Notes: a model not told the origin generated them from the letters alone. A stretch of DNA of 56,643 nt from Polaromonas sp. UBA5171 (GCA_002413395.1 DHWX01000098.1:99255-155897); one strand, 5' to 3'. Positions 1 through 8,464 are shown, counted from the stretch's first letter. Made by a program: numbers and translations.

Positions 1-151
1 AACGCGTCGAACGCGTCGAACACGGCGACCGTGCGCAGCGTGTTCATCATCGACCCGAAAAAAAGTCATCCATACCACCTTCACCTATCCCGCTAGCACG
101 GGTCGCAACTTTGACGAAATTCTGCGTGTTATCGACTCGCTGCAACTGACC
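1..151 (+). pseudogene. 1-Cys peroxiredoxin remnant (partial, frameshifted)
   Basis: The first 60 bases read TATVRSVFIIDP in frame 1. After an A7 run at about 58-64 the reading continues in frame 2 with TYPASTGRNFDEILRVIDSL. Together these match the well-conserved C-terminal half of Prx6-type 1-Cys peroxiredoxins, thiol-dependent peroxidases. The two parts lie in different frames, and the homology stops abruptly at about 151, before the family's usual C-terminal tail. A 9-bp unit (AACGCGTCG) is tandemly repeated at the left edge. The gene continues beyond the window, so whether its upstream half is intact cannot be judged. Confidence 0.7.
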
Positions 152-199
152 GTCTTGCCTATCTCAATCGCCGGTACGTTGGAGTGTCTGCCGCCATCG

Positions 200-585
200 A
201 GGGTCATGGCCATTGCCTTGTCACTGTCGGCCGTGCATTTCGTGCTGGAAAAGATGGGCATGAGCGGGCCATCGCCATGGCCGGGAAAAGGCGATGTTGG
301 ACACCACGCGCGTAAACATCGGCATGTTCTGGGATCCGCTCGACGAAACCCTCAATGCCGTGCTGTTTGCGCTGATTGGTCTGGAAGTCATCGTGATTTC
401 CTTTTTCGCCAGCCTGATGTCGGCGGGGCTAATCGTCATTGCCGCTGGGCGGTGAGCGCGATATCGTGGTGACACTGACTTATGTGGTGGTGATATTCTC
501 GATTCTGGTGCAAGGTCTGAGCATTGGAAAGGTGGTTCGCAAGGTGGTGCCTTGTGCCGGATGGGCAGCGTCATCAGAAAGAACT
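200..585 (+). pseudogene. NhaP/CPA1-type Na+/H+ antiporter remnant
   Basis: Pieces of a cation:proton antiporter appear in successive frames: VLEKMGMSGP at about 245-272, then LNAVLFALIGLEV at about 350-390 in another frame, then a third frame with VTLTYVVVIFSILVQGLSIG at about 468-530. The last two segments are hallmark regions of the CPA1 (NhaP) family. At least two frameshifts separate them, and no continuous reading longer than about 100 residues exists. The tail after about 560 shows no family similarity. Not expected to make a working transporter. Confidence 0.7.
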
Positions 586-690
586 GGAACCAATTACCGC
601 GCAGTGCTACCAACAAGAGGCGCAAGTGATCTGTTGCGCCCTGATTGCGACGAAAATACCTAATTTCCTTCATTTCACTCAAGAAACAAA

Positions 691-1203
691 ATGACGATGC
701 TTATGACTTACTTTGACGCAGCGCCACGCCGCGTGCTGGCCCTGGTGTCCCTGGGCTGTGTGGCCATGCTGATTTTTGGCCTGTATTTGCAGCACGCGGT
801 GGGGCTGGAACCTTGCCCCATGTGCATCGTGCAGCGTTATGTGCTGGTGCTGATCGCCATCGTTGCAGGCATCACGGCGGCCACGAATAAAAAAGGACTG
901 CTGATCACGGGCTCTGGCCTGCTGGTGTTGCTGTCGGTGTCTGGCGCGTTTGTGGCCGCCCGCCAAAGCTTTTTGCAGTGGTACCCCCCGGAAGTTGCCT
1001 CATGTGGCCGAGATTTTTACGGAATGATAGAAGCCTTTCCGCTCAGGCGCGTGATTCCGATGCTTTTCAAGGGCAGCGGTGACTGTTCCAAGGTGGACTG
1101 GACTTTCCTGGGTGGCTCGATTGCCAACTGGTCCTTCTTGTGCTTCGTTGCAATCGGCCTGATCGCGCTGACGTTGATGGTGCGCCAGGCACGCAAACGC
1201 TGA
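691..1203 (+). CDS. dsbB: disulfide bond formation protein DsbB
   Basis: DsbB is the inner-membrane quinone reductase that reoxidises periplasmic DsbA. The 170-residue protein has four hydrophobic segments and both cysteine pairs the family needs: Cys42 and Cys45 in the CPMC motif of the first periplasmic loop, and Cys105 and Cys132 in the second. Length is typical. ATG codons at 691, 697 and 703 are all in frame, so the exact start is uncertain by a few residues. It stands alone on the plus strand, convergent with the FetAB-like pair downstream. No dsbA is visible in the window. Confidence 0.95.
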   Translation: MTMLMTYFDAAPRRVLALVSLGCVAMLIFGLYLQHAVGLEPCPMCIVQRYVLVLIAIVAGITAATNKKGLLITGSGLLVLLSVSGAFVAARQSFLQWYPPEVASCGRDFYGMIEAFPLRRVIPMLFKGSGDCSKVDWTFLGGSIANWSFLCFVAIGLIALTLMVRQARKR

Positions 1204-1253
1204 GGCACGGCGCCGTCGGCAAGGTGCCAAGGCCATCAAGCCGTGGCTGTTTG

Positions 1254-2048
1254 CTATCCTTTCACCAGCCGGTCAAGGCGGAGTCGATCACGGTCGTCGG
1301 TGCTGCGCCAGACTGCCACGTAGGTTGCGGCGAGCGCGCCCAGTCCGGCACCACCGGCAAGCAGAAACATGACAAGAATCTGGTATTTCGCAGCCTCGAA
1401 AGGCGCTACGCCTGCGAGTATTTGCCCCGTCATCATGCCGGGTAGCGTAATGATGCCCGCCGCCGACATTTGATTGATGATCGGAATCATGCCGCTGCGC
1501 AGCGCACTGCGTTGAATTGGCCTTAATGCAAGGTAACGGTTGATTCCCAGGGCCAACTGCGCTTCGATGGATGCGCGCTCCCGCATGATCCCGGTGTTGA
1601 ACGCGTTCAGACTGATGCTCACGCTACTCATCACGCTGCCAAGCACGATGCCAAACATCGGGATGGTGACCTGCGGCGCGAACCATGGAGAGGGGCGCAA
1701 GGTGAGCAATGCGAATACCGTGACAAAAAGGGTGGCCAGCATGGTCGTGCCAGCACCTATTCCCAGTCCCCAGGGCCCGGCGTACCGGCGCTCCTGCCGG
1801 GAAAATATTTCGTAGCTCGCCATGGCAAGCATCACGAGCATGACCGTGGCAACAAGAGTGGGCGAATCGAGCGCGAACACGGTCTTTAGAACCAGACCGA
1901 CCAACAGCAGTTGAACCACGACCCGCAGCCCGGCGATGAGCAAGGTCCGGGCAAGATCCATATTGAGCAGGAGCGAAAGGAGCGCATTGAGCACCACCAG
2001 CAGTGCTGCTGCAGCAAGTTCAAAATAACCGAGTACTGGCGCTGTCAT
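1254..2048 (-). CDS. fetB: FetB-like iron export ABC transporter permease (UPF0014)
   Basis: This 264-residue, strongly hydrophobic protein matches the UPF0014/FetB permease family (E. coli YbbM), which with FetA lowers cytosolic iron and raises peroxide tolerance. About six to seven membrane segments are apparent. The central region (SVMSSVSISLNAF, then GMIPIINQMSAAGIITLPGM) is the family's conserved core. Its start overlaps the end of the ATPase gene by 4 bp (ATGA), indicating translational coupling. The substrate is inferred from the family only. Confidence 0.85.
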   Translation of the reverse strand: MTAPVLGYFELAAAALLVVLNALLSLLLNMDLARTLLIAGLRVVVQLLLVGLVLKTVFALDSPTLVATVMLVMLAMASYEIFSRQERRYAGPWGLGIGAGTTMLATLFVTVFALLTLRPSPWFAPQVTIPMFGIVLGSVMSSVSISLNAFNTGIMRERASIEAQLALGINRYLALRPIQRSALRSGMIPIINQMSAAGIITLPGMMTGQILAGVAPFEAAKYQILVMFLLAGGAGLGALAATYVAVWRSTDDRDRLRLDRLVKG

Positions 2049-2641
2049 CTTTTTGTCTCCTTCAGACGGCCATCACGCAGTTCCATTTGTCTGGATGCCA
2101 TGCGGGCAGCTTGTTTTGGATCGTGCGTGACCAGCAGGATGGTTGTTCCGCGGGCAAGTTGTTGACGCAGCAGTGCCTCAACCTGCGTGACGCTCTCGCC
2201 ATCCAGTCCGGAAGTCGGCTCATCAAGAAGCAGCACCCGGTTGGCAGGGTCTAGTGCACGCAGAAGGGCCAGGCGCTGGCGTTCTCCGGTGGAGAGTCTG
2301 CTCACCGGCCACATTGACGCCTCGGCTGGAATGCCCAATGAGGGAAATAATGTCGAAAAATCGGCGTCGGCAGGAAAATACTGTCCCACACGCTCATGCC
2401 ACCACCCCGATTCCGCCGCGACGTAGGTCACCTTGCGACGCCATGCGGGGGCGGGCATGCCGGAGCAGGCGTGGCCATCAAGCAGCACATCGCCTGCGTG
2501 AGGATCGAGATCGGCGATCATTCGCAACATGACGCTCTTGCCCGCGCCAGACTTGCCGGCAATGGCGATGCAGCTCCCCGAATCGGCCGTGAGATGGATA
2601 GGTCCTATCTGGAGACGGTGCAAGCCGCATAACTCAAGCAT
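2045..2641 (-). CDS. fetA: FetA-like ABC transporter ATP-binding protein
   Basis: ATPase partner of the following permease. The 198 residues hold Walker A GKSGAGKS (29-36), signature LSTGERQ (116-122), Walker B VLLLDEP (136-142) and the switch histidine in VTHDP near 175. It is short, as FetA proteins usually are. Oddly, the Q-loop position reads YVAAESGWW, with no glutamine where most ABC ATPases have one. First gene of a two-gene minus-strand operon. The role in iron export is from family knowledge and context. Confidence 0.85.
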   Translation of the reverse strand: MLELCGLHRLQIGPIHLTADSGSCIAIAGKSGAGKSVMLRMIADLDPHAGDVLLDGHACSGMPAPAWRRKVTYVAAESGWWHERVGQYFPADADFSTLFPSLGIPAEASMWPVSRLSTGERQRLALLRALDPANRVLLLDEPTSGLDGESVTQVEALLRQQLARGTTILLVTHDPKQAARMASRQMELRDGRLKETKR

Positions 2642-2682
2642 GAGGAAAAGTGTAGCGCTTCACATGGCGAACCGCTGCGCGG

Positions 2683-3360
2683 TCATCGCTTTTCCTGAGT
2701 TGACAGCGCATACTCGCGGCGGGCTTTATCCAGCAGCGTGCTCACTTCAGCGTCGCTGGCCTGCGGAAATTTTTCGTACCAGAGGCCGACAGCGCGAAAC
2801 GGCTCGGGCGTTGCCGCACAGACCACTTCATCGGCCTCGCCGCGCAGTGCCCGGCAGGTGTCCATGGCACCTACCGGCACTGCCACCACCAAGTGCGCCG
2901 GGTGCTGCTGGCGAATCGCCAGCACCGCCGCGCGCATACTTGCACCGGTTGCCAGCCCGTCATCGACCACGATCACGGTGCGGCCAGCCAGACTGATGGC
3001 CGGTCGCTGGCTGCGGTAGAGCTGCTCGCGCCGTACCAGTTCGGCCTGCTCGCGCGCGACCACTGCCGCTATCGCCTCGGGCGGCACCGTCAGGCCGGGC
3101 AGCGGCGTCATCACGCGCACGCCGCCGCTGGCGATCGCGCCCATGGCGTATTCCTCGTGGCCTGGAAAGCCGAGCTTGCGCACCACGAAAACGTCGAGCG
3201 GTGCCTCAAGCGCCCGCGCGACCTCAAAGCCCACGGCCACGCCCCCGCGCGGCAGGGCGAGCACGAGCAGGTTGGGACGCCCGCGGTAGTGCGCCAGCTT
3301 TTCGGCCAGCACGCGCCCGGCATGGTGGCGGTCTTCATAGGGCAGTGCCAAGTCGGTCAT
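2683..3360 (-). CDS. phosphoribosyltransferase family protein (COG1926-like)
   Basis: A 225-residue type I phosphoribosyltransferase fold: the PRPP-binding loop VIVVDDGLATGAS lies at 129-141, preceded by LALPRGGVAVG at 34-44, typical of the COG1926 group. Substrate unknown. Its start overlaps the end of the hydrolase gene by 4 bp, so the two are probably co-translated. To my knowledge these two domains are sometimes fused in other bacteria, which supports a shared but unassigned role. Confidence 0.85.
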   Translation of the reverse strand: MTDLALPYEDRHHAGRVLAEKLAHYRGRPNLLVLALPRGGVAVGFEVARALEAPLDVFVVRKLGFPGHEEYAMGAIASGGVRVMTPLPGLTVPPEAIAAVVAREQAELVRREQLYRSQRPAISLAGRTVIVVDDGLATGASMRAAVLAIRQQHPAHLVVAVPVGAMDTCRALRGEADEVVCAATPEPFRAVGLWYEKFPQASDAEVSTLLDKARREYALSTQEKR

Positions 3361-4061
3361 GATGCGTGCCCTGGGTGGCCCCGGTTCTCCCGATGCGTCA
3401 GGTGGGCGGTGAACCAGGCTGCGGCCAGTTCGGCTACTTGCTCCAGCGTGCCACGTTCCTCAAACAGGTGCGTGGCGCCCCGGACAATGGTTAATTGCTT
3501 GTGGCATTGCAGATGCGATAAGGCTTGCTCGTTGAGTGTGATGACATCGTGGTCGGCACCGCCCACGATCAGCAGCGTCGGCGCCGTGACGGCTGCCAGC
3601 GCCACCGGCCCGGCCAGATCCGGGCGACCGCCGCGGGACACCACGGCGGTGATGCGATCGCCCAGCCGGGCCGCGGCAATGAGCGCCGCAGCGCTGCCGG
3701 TGCTGGCGCCAAAGTAACCGATGGGAATGTGCTGCAAGCCCGGCTGAGACATTGTCCACACGGTGGCGTCCTGCATGCGGCGGGTCAGCAGGGCAATGTC
3801 GAAGCGGTGCTCACGGGTATGCACATCGACCTGTTCTTCCTGCGCCGTGAGCAAGTCGAACAGCAGCGTGGCAATGCCAGCGTGCTGCAGCGCTTGCGCC
3901 ACCTGCCGGTTGCGCGCGCTGTGCCGACCGCTGCCACTGCCGTGCGCAAACAGCACCAGCCCGCGGAAGTTGGCAGGCAAGGTCAGGTCACCATGGAGCC
4001 AAACATCGCTGCAGGCAATGCGGACTTCACGGCTCATGGGGGCTTGCGTCGGGTGGTTCAT
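3357..4061 (-). CDS. dienelactone hydrolase-like alpha/beta hydrolase
   Basis: This 234-residue alpha/beta hydrolase has the nucleophile elbow GYFGASTG (Ser120), the oxyanion-region FAHGSGSG (38-45), a candidate acid in VGGADHDVI and a late histidine in GATHLFEE. No signal peptide, so probably cytoplasmic. It is the upstream gene of the pair with the phosphoribosyltransferase (4-bp overlap). The natural substrate cannot be inferred. Confidence 0.85.
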   Translation of the reverse strand: MNHPTQAPMSREVRIACSDVWLHGDLTLPANFRGLVLFAHGSGSGRHSARNRQVAQALQHAGIATLLFDLLTAQEEQVDVHTREHRFDIALLTRRMQDATVWTMSQPGLQHIPIGYFGASTGSAAALIAAARLGDRITAVVSRGGRPDLAGPVALAAVTAPTLLIVGGADHDVITLNEQALSHLQCHKQLTIVRGATHLFEERGTLEQVAELAAAWFTAHLTHRENRGHPGHAS

Positions 4062-4230
4062 GGAAGTGTCTCCAGTTACTGCCCCAGCTTAGGTCAAGCC
4101 GGGGCGGTACACCATCAGACTTTTCCCATTTTTTTGCAGGATTGGCGCGCCTTCCTTCTCAGCCCGCGACTCTTACAGTTCGGCTTGCATTTGCCTTGGT
4201 GTCAGTCCGCAGTGGATACTCCAATCGAAA

Positions 4231-4536
4231 ATGCAGGATAAGGTCAAGGGTTTCAAGATAAATGGTTTCTGCTATGAAATTTACGATTGGGACAAGGCGG
4301 GCAAACCTGCCGAGGTGTATTTCAATCGAGTCCATGGCTCCGTGTTCAGGAAGGGTTAAGGTTTCTTGCGTTTCTGGTTTTTTATGGACGGGTCGTCGGG
4401 TGCCAAGCGCCTGGTTCCCTATCTCAATGCACTGGTGCGCGGCCAGGAGTTGCGGATGCTGGGGCACAATTCTGTACTGGCGGCCAGTGTTGAAAGCTTC
4501 CAGCATCGGGAGAATCTTGCTTCGGCTCATGATTAG
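4231..4536 (+). pseudogene. small unrecognised ORF with an in-frame stop
   Basis: An ATG at 4231 opens a 42-codon reading (MQDKVKGFKINGFCYEIYDW at its start) that ends at TAA 4357-4359. The same frame stays open after the stop to TAG at 4534-4536, with an internal ATG at 4384 giving a 50-residue peptide. The composition looks protein-like on both sides, so this may be one roughly 100-residue gene broken by a nonsense change. I do not recognise the family. The stretch 4062-4230 before it holds only the hydrolase upstream region. Confidence 0.3.
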
Positions 4537-4625
4537 CGGTAAAAAAGAAATGATGGGTTTGCGTTATGAAACCGCAGCCGTGTTTTTGCTGCCATTTTTT
4601 GGAATCAATTGAACCGGGGGACTCC

Positions 4626-4994
4626 ATGGACCTGACCGACTTATTTGAGGTTAAATTTATTTTGCTGGTGGTTTGCTCGGTGGTTCTGCCGCCTGCCATC
4701 TACGGCATCCTGCTGCTGAAAAAAGCGATTTCCCGATCAACCGTGCTTTTCTTTGGTGTCGCCCTGATTGTTCTCGCTGGTACCGATATTGCCCTGATCA
4801 ATATCCTCATGGCGTCGGCCAAACACACGTTATCCATCCTTGATGCCCGGTTTTTCGCATCGCAACTCAAGATCGCGTTGTACCTTCTGCCAGCGCTGTT
4901 TGCCGGCATTGGCATTAATGTTGTGTCCCACATTCTTGTCAGCCACCTAGTGAGCGCAGAGAAAAAATTTTCTCAGGAGCATCCCGATGCCTGA
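4626..4994 (+). CDS. small integral membrane protein, unknown function
   Basis: 122 residues with three clear hydrophobic stretches (about 9-31, 38-60, 79-105) and a short charged C-terminus. The start at 4626 is preferred over an upstream in-frame ATG at 4566 because a GGGGGA ribosome-binding site sits just before it. It does not match a family I can name. The 3' end overlaps the 3' end of the convergent histidine kinase gene by about 22 bp. Confidence 0.6.
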   Translation: MDLTDLFEVKFILLVVCSVVLPPAIYGILLLKKAISRSTVLFFGVALIVLAGTDIALINILMASAKHTLSILDARFFASQLKIALYLLPALFAGIGINVVSHILVSHLVSAEKKFSQEHPDA

Positions 4995-6349
4995 TGCCCA
5001 AGACCGGATGTTGCAGGCAGAACCACGCTGACACAAAGCCCGGACCTGGCTTGCTTGTTGGCATGGTCAAGAGTTACCGTGGCTCCAATACGCGTTGCGA
5101 TGGCGTTGACAATGGACAACCCCAGTCCAGAGCCGGCCTCATCATTGCCCGGTACACGGTAGAACGCATCAAACACGCGATCACGCTCTTGTTGTGCAAT
5201 GCCTGGCCCGGTATCGGTGACCTGCAGGGTCACACTGTGTTCGCTGGCTTGAACGCAGAGGTCAATCCGGCCATTGTCCGGCGTGTAGCGGATGGCATTG
5301 TCCACAAGATTCTTGATTAGCGTTGCCAGATCAACTGCCGTGGCCGCAACCTTGGCATCCAGTTCGCCAGTCACGCCAAGGTCAATATGTTTGGCTTCAG
5401 CCAACGGCATCAAATCTTCCAGCACCTGGCGAAAAACCTGCTGTACCGAGACCGTTTCAGCGGGACCATGTGATGATTCCTGTACTCGGGCAAAGGCAAG
5501 CAGTTGATCAAGCAGCCTGCGGTTGCGTTGAATGCCCTGGCGCAACGAGAGCAGCCTTGCCTTGGCCTCGGCGGACATGTCCGCCGCTTGAAGGCGTTCG
5601 GCCTGCAGGGAAAGCGCGGTCATGGGTGAGCGCAATTCGTGCGCGGCATCAGCCACGAAGCGGCGCTGCATCGCCACGGATTGCGCTACCCGCGACAGTA
5701 GTCGATTGATGGCCACGACAAAGGGACGGATTTCCGAAGGCAGATGATTGTTGGCAATACCGGTCAAATCGTCGTCAGCGCGCTGATCAAGACTCGAAGC
5801 CATACTTTTCAGGGGCCTGAAGATTCTGCGTATCAGGTAGCTCACGAGAAGCAGCAGAATCGGAATCAGGATCAGGAATGGCATCACGGTTCGCAATGCG
5901 CTGCTGGTAGCCAGTTCATCACGCACCGCCGTTTGCTGGCCAATGGCAACCCGGGCACCCGAATCCAGGGTCTTGACAAACAAGCGCCAGGAAATTCCCT
6001 GCGCCGTGATTGTCTGAAGATCTTCCGGCAAATTCACCGGCAGGTTGGCAAGTTCATCGGCGGGCTTGTTTGCCTGCGAACCCCGTGGCAGCAATTGCCG
6101 AACCATGATGCGCGCTTCCGGGTCTGAGTCAGGACTGTTTCCTGAAGACTGCGGGATGGATAAACTTTGGCGATTGATCAAAGCGGCCACCTGCCGCAAT
6201 TGATCATCTTGCAACTCGTGCGCGTCCTGAAAAGCCGATCCAAATGAGAAAATTCCGGCTGCCAGCGCGAGCGCAAAAATTGCCAGCGAGAGCCAGGCCG
6301 AAAGCCTGAACTGAAGTGATTGGCTTATGTTGATTTCTGAACCATCCAT
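4973..6349 (-). CDS. sensor histidine kinase (QseC/TctE-like)
   Basis: A 458-residue membrane kinase: TM1 about 17-38, a periplasmic region of roughly 115 residues, TM2 about 155-176, a HAMP-like linker, then the phospho-acceptor motif AAHELRSP with His237. The ATPase domain has an N-box (NLVDNAIRYT), a G1 box (DTGPGIA) and a G2 box (GSGLGLSIV). The gene overlaps the end of the response regulator by 25 bp and has a GGGGGGTGGG run right before its ATG. It belongs to a three-gene operon that begins with a four-repeat membrane protein. The stimulus is unknown. Confidence 0.92.
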   Translation of the reverse strand: MDGSEINISQSLQFRLSAWLSLAIFALALAAGIFSFGSAFQDAHELQDDQLRQVAALINRQSLSIPQSSGNSPDSDPEARIMVRQLLPRGSQANKPADELANLPVNLPEDLQTITAQGISWRLFVKTLDSGARVAIGQQTAVRDELATSSALRTVMPFLILIPILLLLVSYLIRRIFRPLKSMASSLDQRADDDLTGIANNHLPSEIRPFVVAINRLLSRVAQSVAMQRRFVADAAHELRSPMTALSLQAERLQAADMSAEAKARLLSLRQGIQRNRRLLDQLLAFARVQESSHGPAETVSVQQVFRQVLEDLMPLAEAKHIDLGVTGELDAKVAATAVDLATLIKNLVDNAIRYTPDNGRIDLCVQASEHSVTLQVTDTGPGIAQQERDRVFDAFYRVPGNDEAGSGLGLSIVNAIATRIGATVTLDHANKQARSGLCVSVVLPATSGLGHQASGCS

Positions 6350-6987
6350 CCCACCCCCCTGACATTTTTGATGGCGTCATTGCCCAGTTTTTTGCGTAAC
6401 GAGTGGATCAAAAATTCCACGGCATTGCTCTCAACTTCATCCCCCCAGCCGTAAAGCCGGTCTTCCAGTTCCGCGCGAGACAAAATGGCGCCAGGCCGGA
6501 CGAGAAGGGCTTGAAGCAGCGAAAATTCACGCGCGGACAGGTGAGCCGTGGCATCGATGGAAGTGACTTCACGGGTGACCGGGTCGAGCGTGAGCACACC
6601 ATTGGAGAGGACAGAGGCAGAGTTGCCGCCCTTGCGCCGGATGACGGCACGCATGCGTGCCAGCAGTTCGCTCATTTCAAAGGGTTTCAGCACGTAGTCG
6701 TCGGCACCGCTGTCCAGGCCAAGGATGCGGTCCTTGACAGCGTCACGGGCAGTGATCACCACAACGGGAACCGGGTTGTCGCGTGAGCGGATGGCGCGCA
6801 ACACTTCCAGCCCGTCTTTTCTGGGCAAGCCCAAGTCGAGCAGCACCACGCCATAAGCCTGGCTGACGATGGCCGTCAATGCCGTAACGCCGTCGCGCAC
6901 CCAATCGACGGCATAGCTGGCATCTTTCAGCGACTGCTCGACCGCGTCACCAATCATGGGGTCATCTTCGACCAGCAATACCCTCAT
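6325..6987 (-). CDS. OmpR/PhoB-family response regulator
   Basis: A 220-residue regulator with a receiver domain (acidic pair in LLVEDDP at 4-10, phospho-acceptor Asp51 in VVLLDLGLP, conserved Lys in DDYVLKPFE) and a C-terminal winged-helix DNA-binding domain (LSAREFSLLQALL onward). It resembles QseB/TctD-type regulators. The start overlaps the end of the upstream membrane-protein gene by 4 bp (ATGA) and the end overlaps the kinase start, so all three are almost certainly one transcript and one signalling unit. Confidence 0.93.
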   Translation of the reverse strand: MRVLLVEDDPMIGDAVEQSLKDASYAVDWVRDGVTALTAIVSQAYGVVLLDLGLPRKDGLEVLRAIRSRDNPVPVVVITARDAVKDRILGLDSGADDYVLKPFEMSELLARMRAVIRRKGGNSASVLSNGVLTLDPVTREVTSIDATAHLSAREFSLLQALLVRPGAILSRAELEDRLYGWGDEVESNAVEFLIHSLRKKLGNDAIKNVRGVGWMVQKST

Positions 6988-7781
6988 CGTCTCACCGTCG
7001 GGTTAATTTCGTCACCGGGGTGACGCCCGGAACGTTGGGGCAGGAAGAGGATGCATGAGAGCATGAACACGGCGAGCACGGCCGAGGCAGAATAGCGACT
7101 CAAGTCAAGTCCGCCGTGGGCCAGCGGCTTGTCAAGGAAGTCGCCAACGGTAGCCCCAAGCGGTCTTGTGAGAATGAATGCCGCCCAGAACAACCAGGTG
7201 CGCGACAGGTTTGTCCAGAAATAAGCAGCGGCAATCACTGCCAGACCGGCGGCGAAGACCAGCGCTCCATGCTCGTACCCCAGTCCGGTGCTGTCAGCCA
7301 TCCAGTCGCCAAGCGCTGTGCCGAGAGTTTGAGAAAACATGATGGTCGCCCAATAGAACATCTCGGCCTTGCGCGATGAAATGGTGTTCACTGAAATGGA
7401 CCCCATGGACCGGTACCACAAGGCTAGCGAAGCCAGCAGCAGAACAAACAGGATTGATGCGCCTCCGGCATAGCCGATGCCTAGTGAACGGTCTGTGAAA
7501 TCTGCCAGTGTTGTCCCCGCTGTCGTGGTGGCCACGATGACCGTCCAATAAAGTAACGGGCTGAAGCGCTTGGCAGCGATCTGGGCGCTGACGGCAGCGA
7601 TAAATATTGCGACAAAAATGCCCGTGCCGACGAGGTAGCCCAAATGCATGGACATTGTCACCGCGTCACCTGCCGTCTCGCCCAGCGTAGTCGCCACGAT
7701 CTTGATGACCCAGAAGAAGAGGGTGACTTCAGGTACTTTGCGCAGCATCTTCAGGGTGTTGTCACTCAAGGAGATATTCAT
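6984..7781 (-). CDS. DUF347/COG4705-type four-repeat membrane protein
   Basis: A 265-residue polytopic protein. Four copies of a repeat are visible, each a hydrophobic pair with a core of the form T-x-G-x-x-x-(G/A)-D: TTLGETAGD, TTAGTTLAD, QTLGTALGD and RPLGATVGD, the first three followed by a (L/I)G-Y turn. This fits the DUF347 repeat family (COG4705), whose function I do not know. I chose the ATG at 7781 (MNISLSDN) over one at 7844 because AGAAGG lies just upstream. It is the first gene of the operon with the two-component system. Confidence 0.8.
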   Translation of the reverse strand: MNISLSDNTLKMLRKVPEVTLFFWVIKIVATTLGETAGDAVTMSMHLGYLVGTGIFVAIFIAAVSAQIAAKRFSPLLYWTVIVATTTAGTTLADFTDRSLGIGYAGGASILFVLLLASLALWYRSMGSISVNTISSRKAEMFYWATIMFSQTLGTALGDWMADSTGLGYEHGALVFAAGLAVIAAAYFWTNLSRTWLFWAAFILTRPLGATVGDFLDKPLAHGGLDLSRYSASAVLAVFMLSCILFLPQRSGRHPGDEINPTVRR

Positions 7782-8018
7782 GGGGTGCCTTCTTTTTCGA
7801 AATTCGGTGATGGGAGAGGTGAAGGTTTTCACTATGGCGGGCAAGACTTAGGAGACACTTAGGGACGCCCTGCACAACGCACCGCAAAGTGAAGTAGCAG
7901 TACGTTGGTTTTCAAATAGTGGAATTTCACGAGTGATCTCTCCAAATCCCGTCATTTTTTCAGGTCACATGGACCTTCCTTGTCATGTTCTTGGCACTTG
8001 CCCTGTTTGCGGGCGCAC

Positions 8019-8126
8019 TCATGCCACGGCCCCCATCAATTTGCCGCGCACCATCCACAAATTGGACAGCGTAAACAGCGTGAATTGACCTTGCCCCTGG
8101 AATCCGTATCCCATAACCGAGATCAT
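8019..8126 (-). pseudogene. 35-residue remnant, transposase-like tail
   Basis: A short reading ends TLSNLWMVRGKLMGAVA. It starts at an ATG that overlaps the stop of the IS3-type fragment (ATGA). The ending reminds me of transposase C-termini of the IS5 kind, but it is too short to assign. It lies within the 7782-8464 gap, which contains no intact gene. Confidence 0.35.
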
Positions 8127-8220
8127 GACTTGGCTTGCTTGGGCTGAGTTGCAAGCCAGTTTTGCTCGAACTGCACCGGGCTGATATAGGCCAGCGTCGA
8201 ATGCAGCCGAGTCCGGTTAC
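8123..8220 (-). mobile_element. IS3-family transposase (OrfB) C-terminal fragment
   Basis: Read on the minus strand, 8220-8123 gives NRTRLHSTLAYISPVQFEQ, then NWLATQPKQAKS and a stop. The RLHSTLAYxSPxxFE signature is the end of the rve integrase domain in IS3-family OrfB proteins. Nothing recognisable of the rest of the element survives, and no terminal inverted repeats were identified, so this is a dead fragment. It documents past IS activity between the two-component operon and livK. Confidence 0.75.
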
Positions 8221-8423
8221 CACGCAGATCCAGCAATTGATCATCGGGCGTGAGCTGATGCGGCGCGACTGATCCTGCACCCACGTTGCCCCGCAAGGAA
8301 AAGGCTGTTTCGACTTGCTCCTACAACAGACGCCAAAGGGTGACTGGAGGTGTCATACGGGTTCCAGAGGCAAGGTCATATCCAAAGCCAGACAATTTGC
8401 GAGGGTTGAAAAACCAAACAAAA

Positions 8424-8445
8424 AAAGCCACCGCGAGGTGGCTTT
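8424..8445 (-). terminator. rho-independent terminator of livK
   Basis: GCCACC (8427-8432) and GGTGGC (8437-8442) form a perfect stem with a GCGA loop, extended by three A-T pairs. On the minus strand the stem is followed by a run of T, 20 bp past the livK stop codon. Confidence 0.85.
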
Positions 8446-8464
8446 CTTGTTTCCGCGTAGCGGT

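Noticed and set aside
1..20. Tandem AACGCGTCG units as a possible repeat array
   Set aside because: Only two and a bit copies are visible at the window edge, and they read in frame as NAS-NAS in the peroxiredoxin remnant.
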